From Cavia porcellus (lineage: Eukaryota > Chordata > Mammalia > Rodentia > Caviidae), in assembly GCF_034190915.1 (NCBI RefSeq), contig NW_026947499.1, positions 6,229,243 to 6,293,242 of the forward strand: a stretch of 64,000 nt of DNA, read 5' to 3'. Position 1 is the stretch's first letter, and the number at the start of each line of letters is the position of its first letter. Positions 63,709 through 64,000 of the stretch are shown piece by piece. The notes beneath the pieces are model-generated. The model did not search any database. It had not been told where the DNA came from and was given only the letters and a program-made list of their open reading frames with translations. The translations under genes were made by a program, and so were the position numbers.

Positions 63709-64000
63709 CCCATAGAGACAGCGCAGGGGCAAGTGAGAGCCGGACGGGCACTGGGCGACTCTGTGCCTCGCTGAGGAAAACAAGTAAACATGGGCAAAGG
63801 AGATCCTAAGAAGCCAAGAGGCAAAATGTCATCATATGCATTCTTTGTGCAAACTTGCCGAGAGGAGCATAAGAAGAAGCACCCAGATGCTTCCGTTAAC
63901 TTCTCAGAGTTTTCTAAGAAGTGCTCAGAGAGGTGGAAGACCATGTCTGCTAAAGAGAAAGGAAAATTTGAAGACATGGCAAAGGCGGACAAGGCTCGTT
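63709..64000 (+). pseudogene. HMGB1: HMGB1 retrocopy, 5' part (runs off the window)
   Basis: The ATG at 63790 opens [19 protein letters not shown] and continues through the whole first HMG box to ADKAR at the window edge: 70 codons, no stop and no substitution that I can detect relative to mammalian HMGB1. The bases before it (from about 63709, CCATAGAGACAGCG...) match the HMGB1 5'UTR, and both 5'UTR and coding parts run on without the introns of the parent gene, so it is reverse-transcribed. The parent gene is elsewhere in mammals. HMGB1 retrocopies are common; whether this one stays open or is expressed cannot be told from here. Confidence 0.9.

Overview
This is a mammalian nuclear DNA window, almost certainly from a rodent. 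It is packed with 7SL-derived B1-type SINEs and with short tRNA-Ala-derived ID-type SINEs. Many of the ID copies share one young consensus ending in a 'GGTACC(A/G)ATAAAAA' tail. Genes are split by short introns, there are CpG-island promoters, an L1 and degenerate endogenous retroviruses. The species cannot be fixed from sequence alone; the SINE mix looks non-murine.

Gene order is BRI3BP (minus strand, first coding exon only) - DHX37 (plus, complete, 27 coding exons) - a cluster of five tRNA genes - UBC polyubiquitin (plus, complete). This matches the mirror image of human 12q24.31 (UBC-DHX37-BRI3BP). From 1 to about 6 kb the window is BRI3BP intron 1, full of SINEs. 6.1-7.1 kb is the BRI3BP CpG island. 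7.2-14.6 kb is intergenic, with SINEs and a set of exon-like blocks that I cannot assign. 14.7-31.7 kb is DHX37, reconstructed exon by exon into an open 1161-residue DEAH helicase with every motif intact. 32.9-36.6 kb holds tRNA-Ala(TGC), Asp(GTC), Phe(GAA), Asp(GTC) and Ala(TGC) genes. 41.4-43.6 kb is UBC, with heat-shock elements, a TATA box, a non-coding first exon, one intron, and four head-to-tail ubiquitin units followed by a 7-residue tail.

The right third is a repeat graveyard. It holds an antisense L1 (about 48.3-53.4 kb), and a minus-strand gammaretrovirus-like (class I) endogenous retrovirus with decayed gag, reverse transcriptase, RNase H and integrase (about 55-62 kb) between two LTR-like direct repeats. 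A second pol fragment lies in the opposite orientation (about 62.9-63.7 kb). The window ends inside an intact-so-far HMGB1 retrocopy.

The three resident genes are housekeeping loci: ribosome biogenesis (DHX37), ubiquitin supply under stress (UBC) and a membrane protein (BRI3BP), alongside Pol III tRNA genes. I saw no new multi-gene system. The best leads are the short UBC array with its unusual tail, the unassigned exon-like blocks at 9.6-13.0 kb, and the HMGB1 retrocopy.
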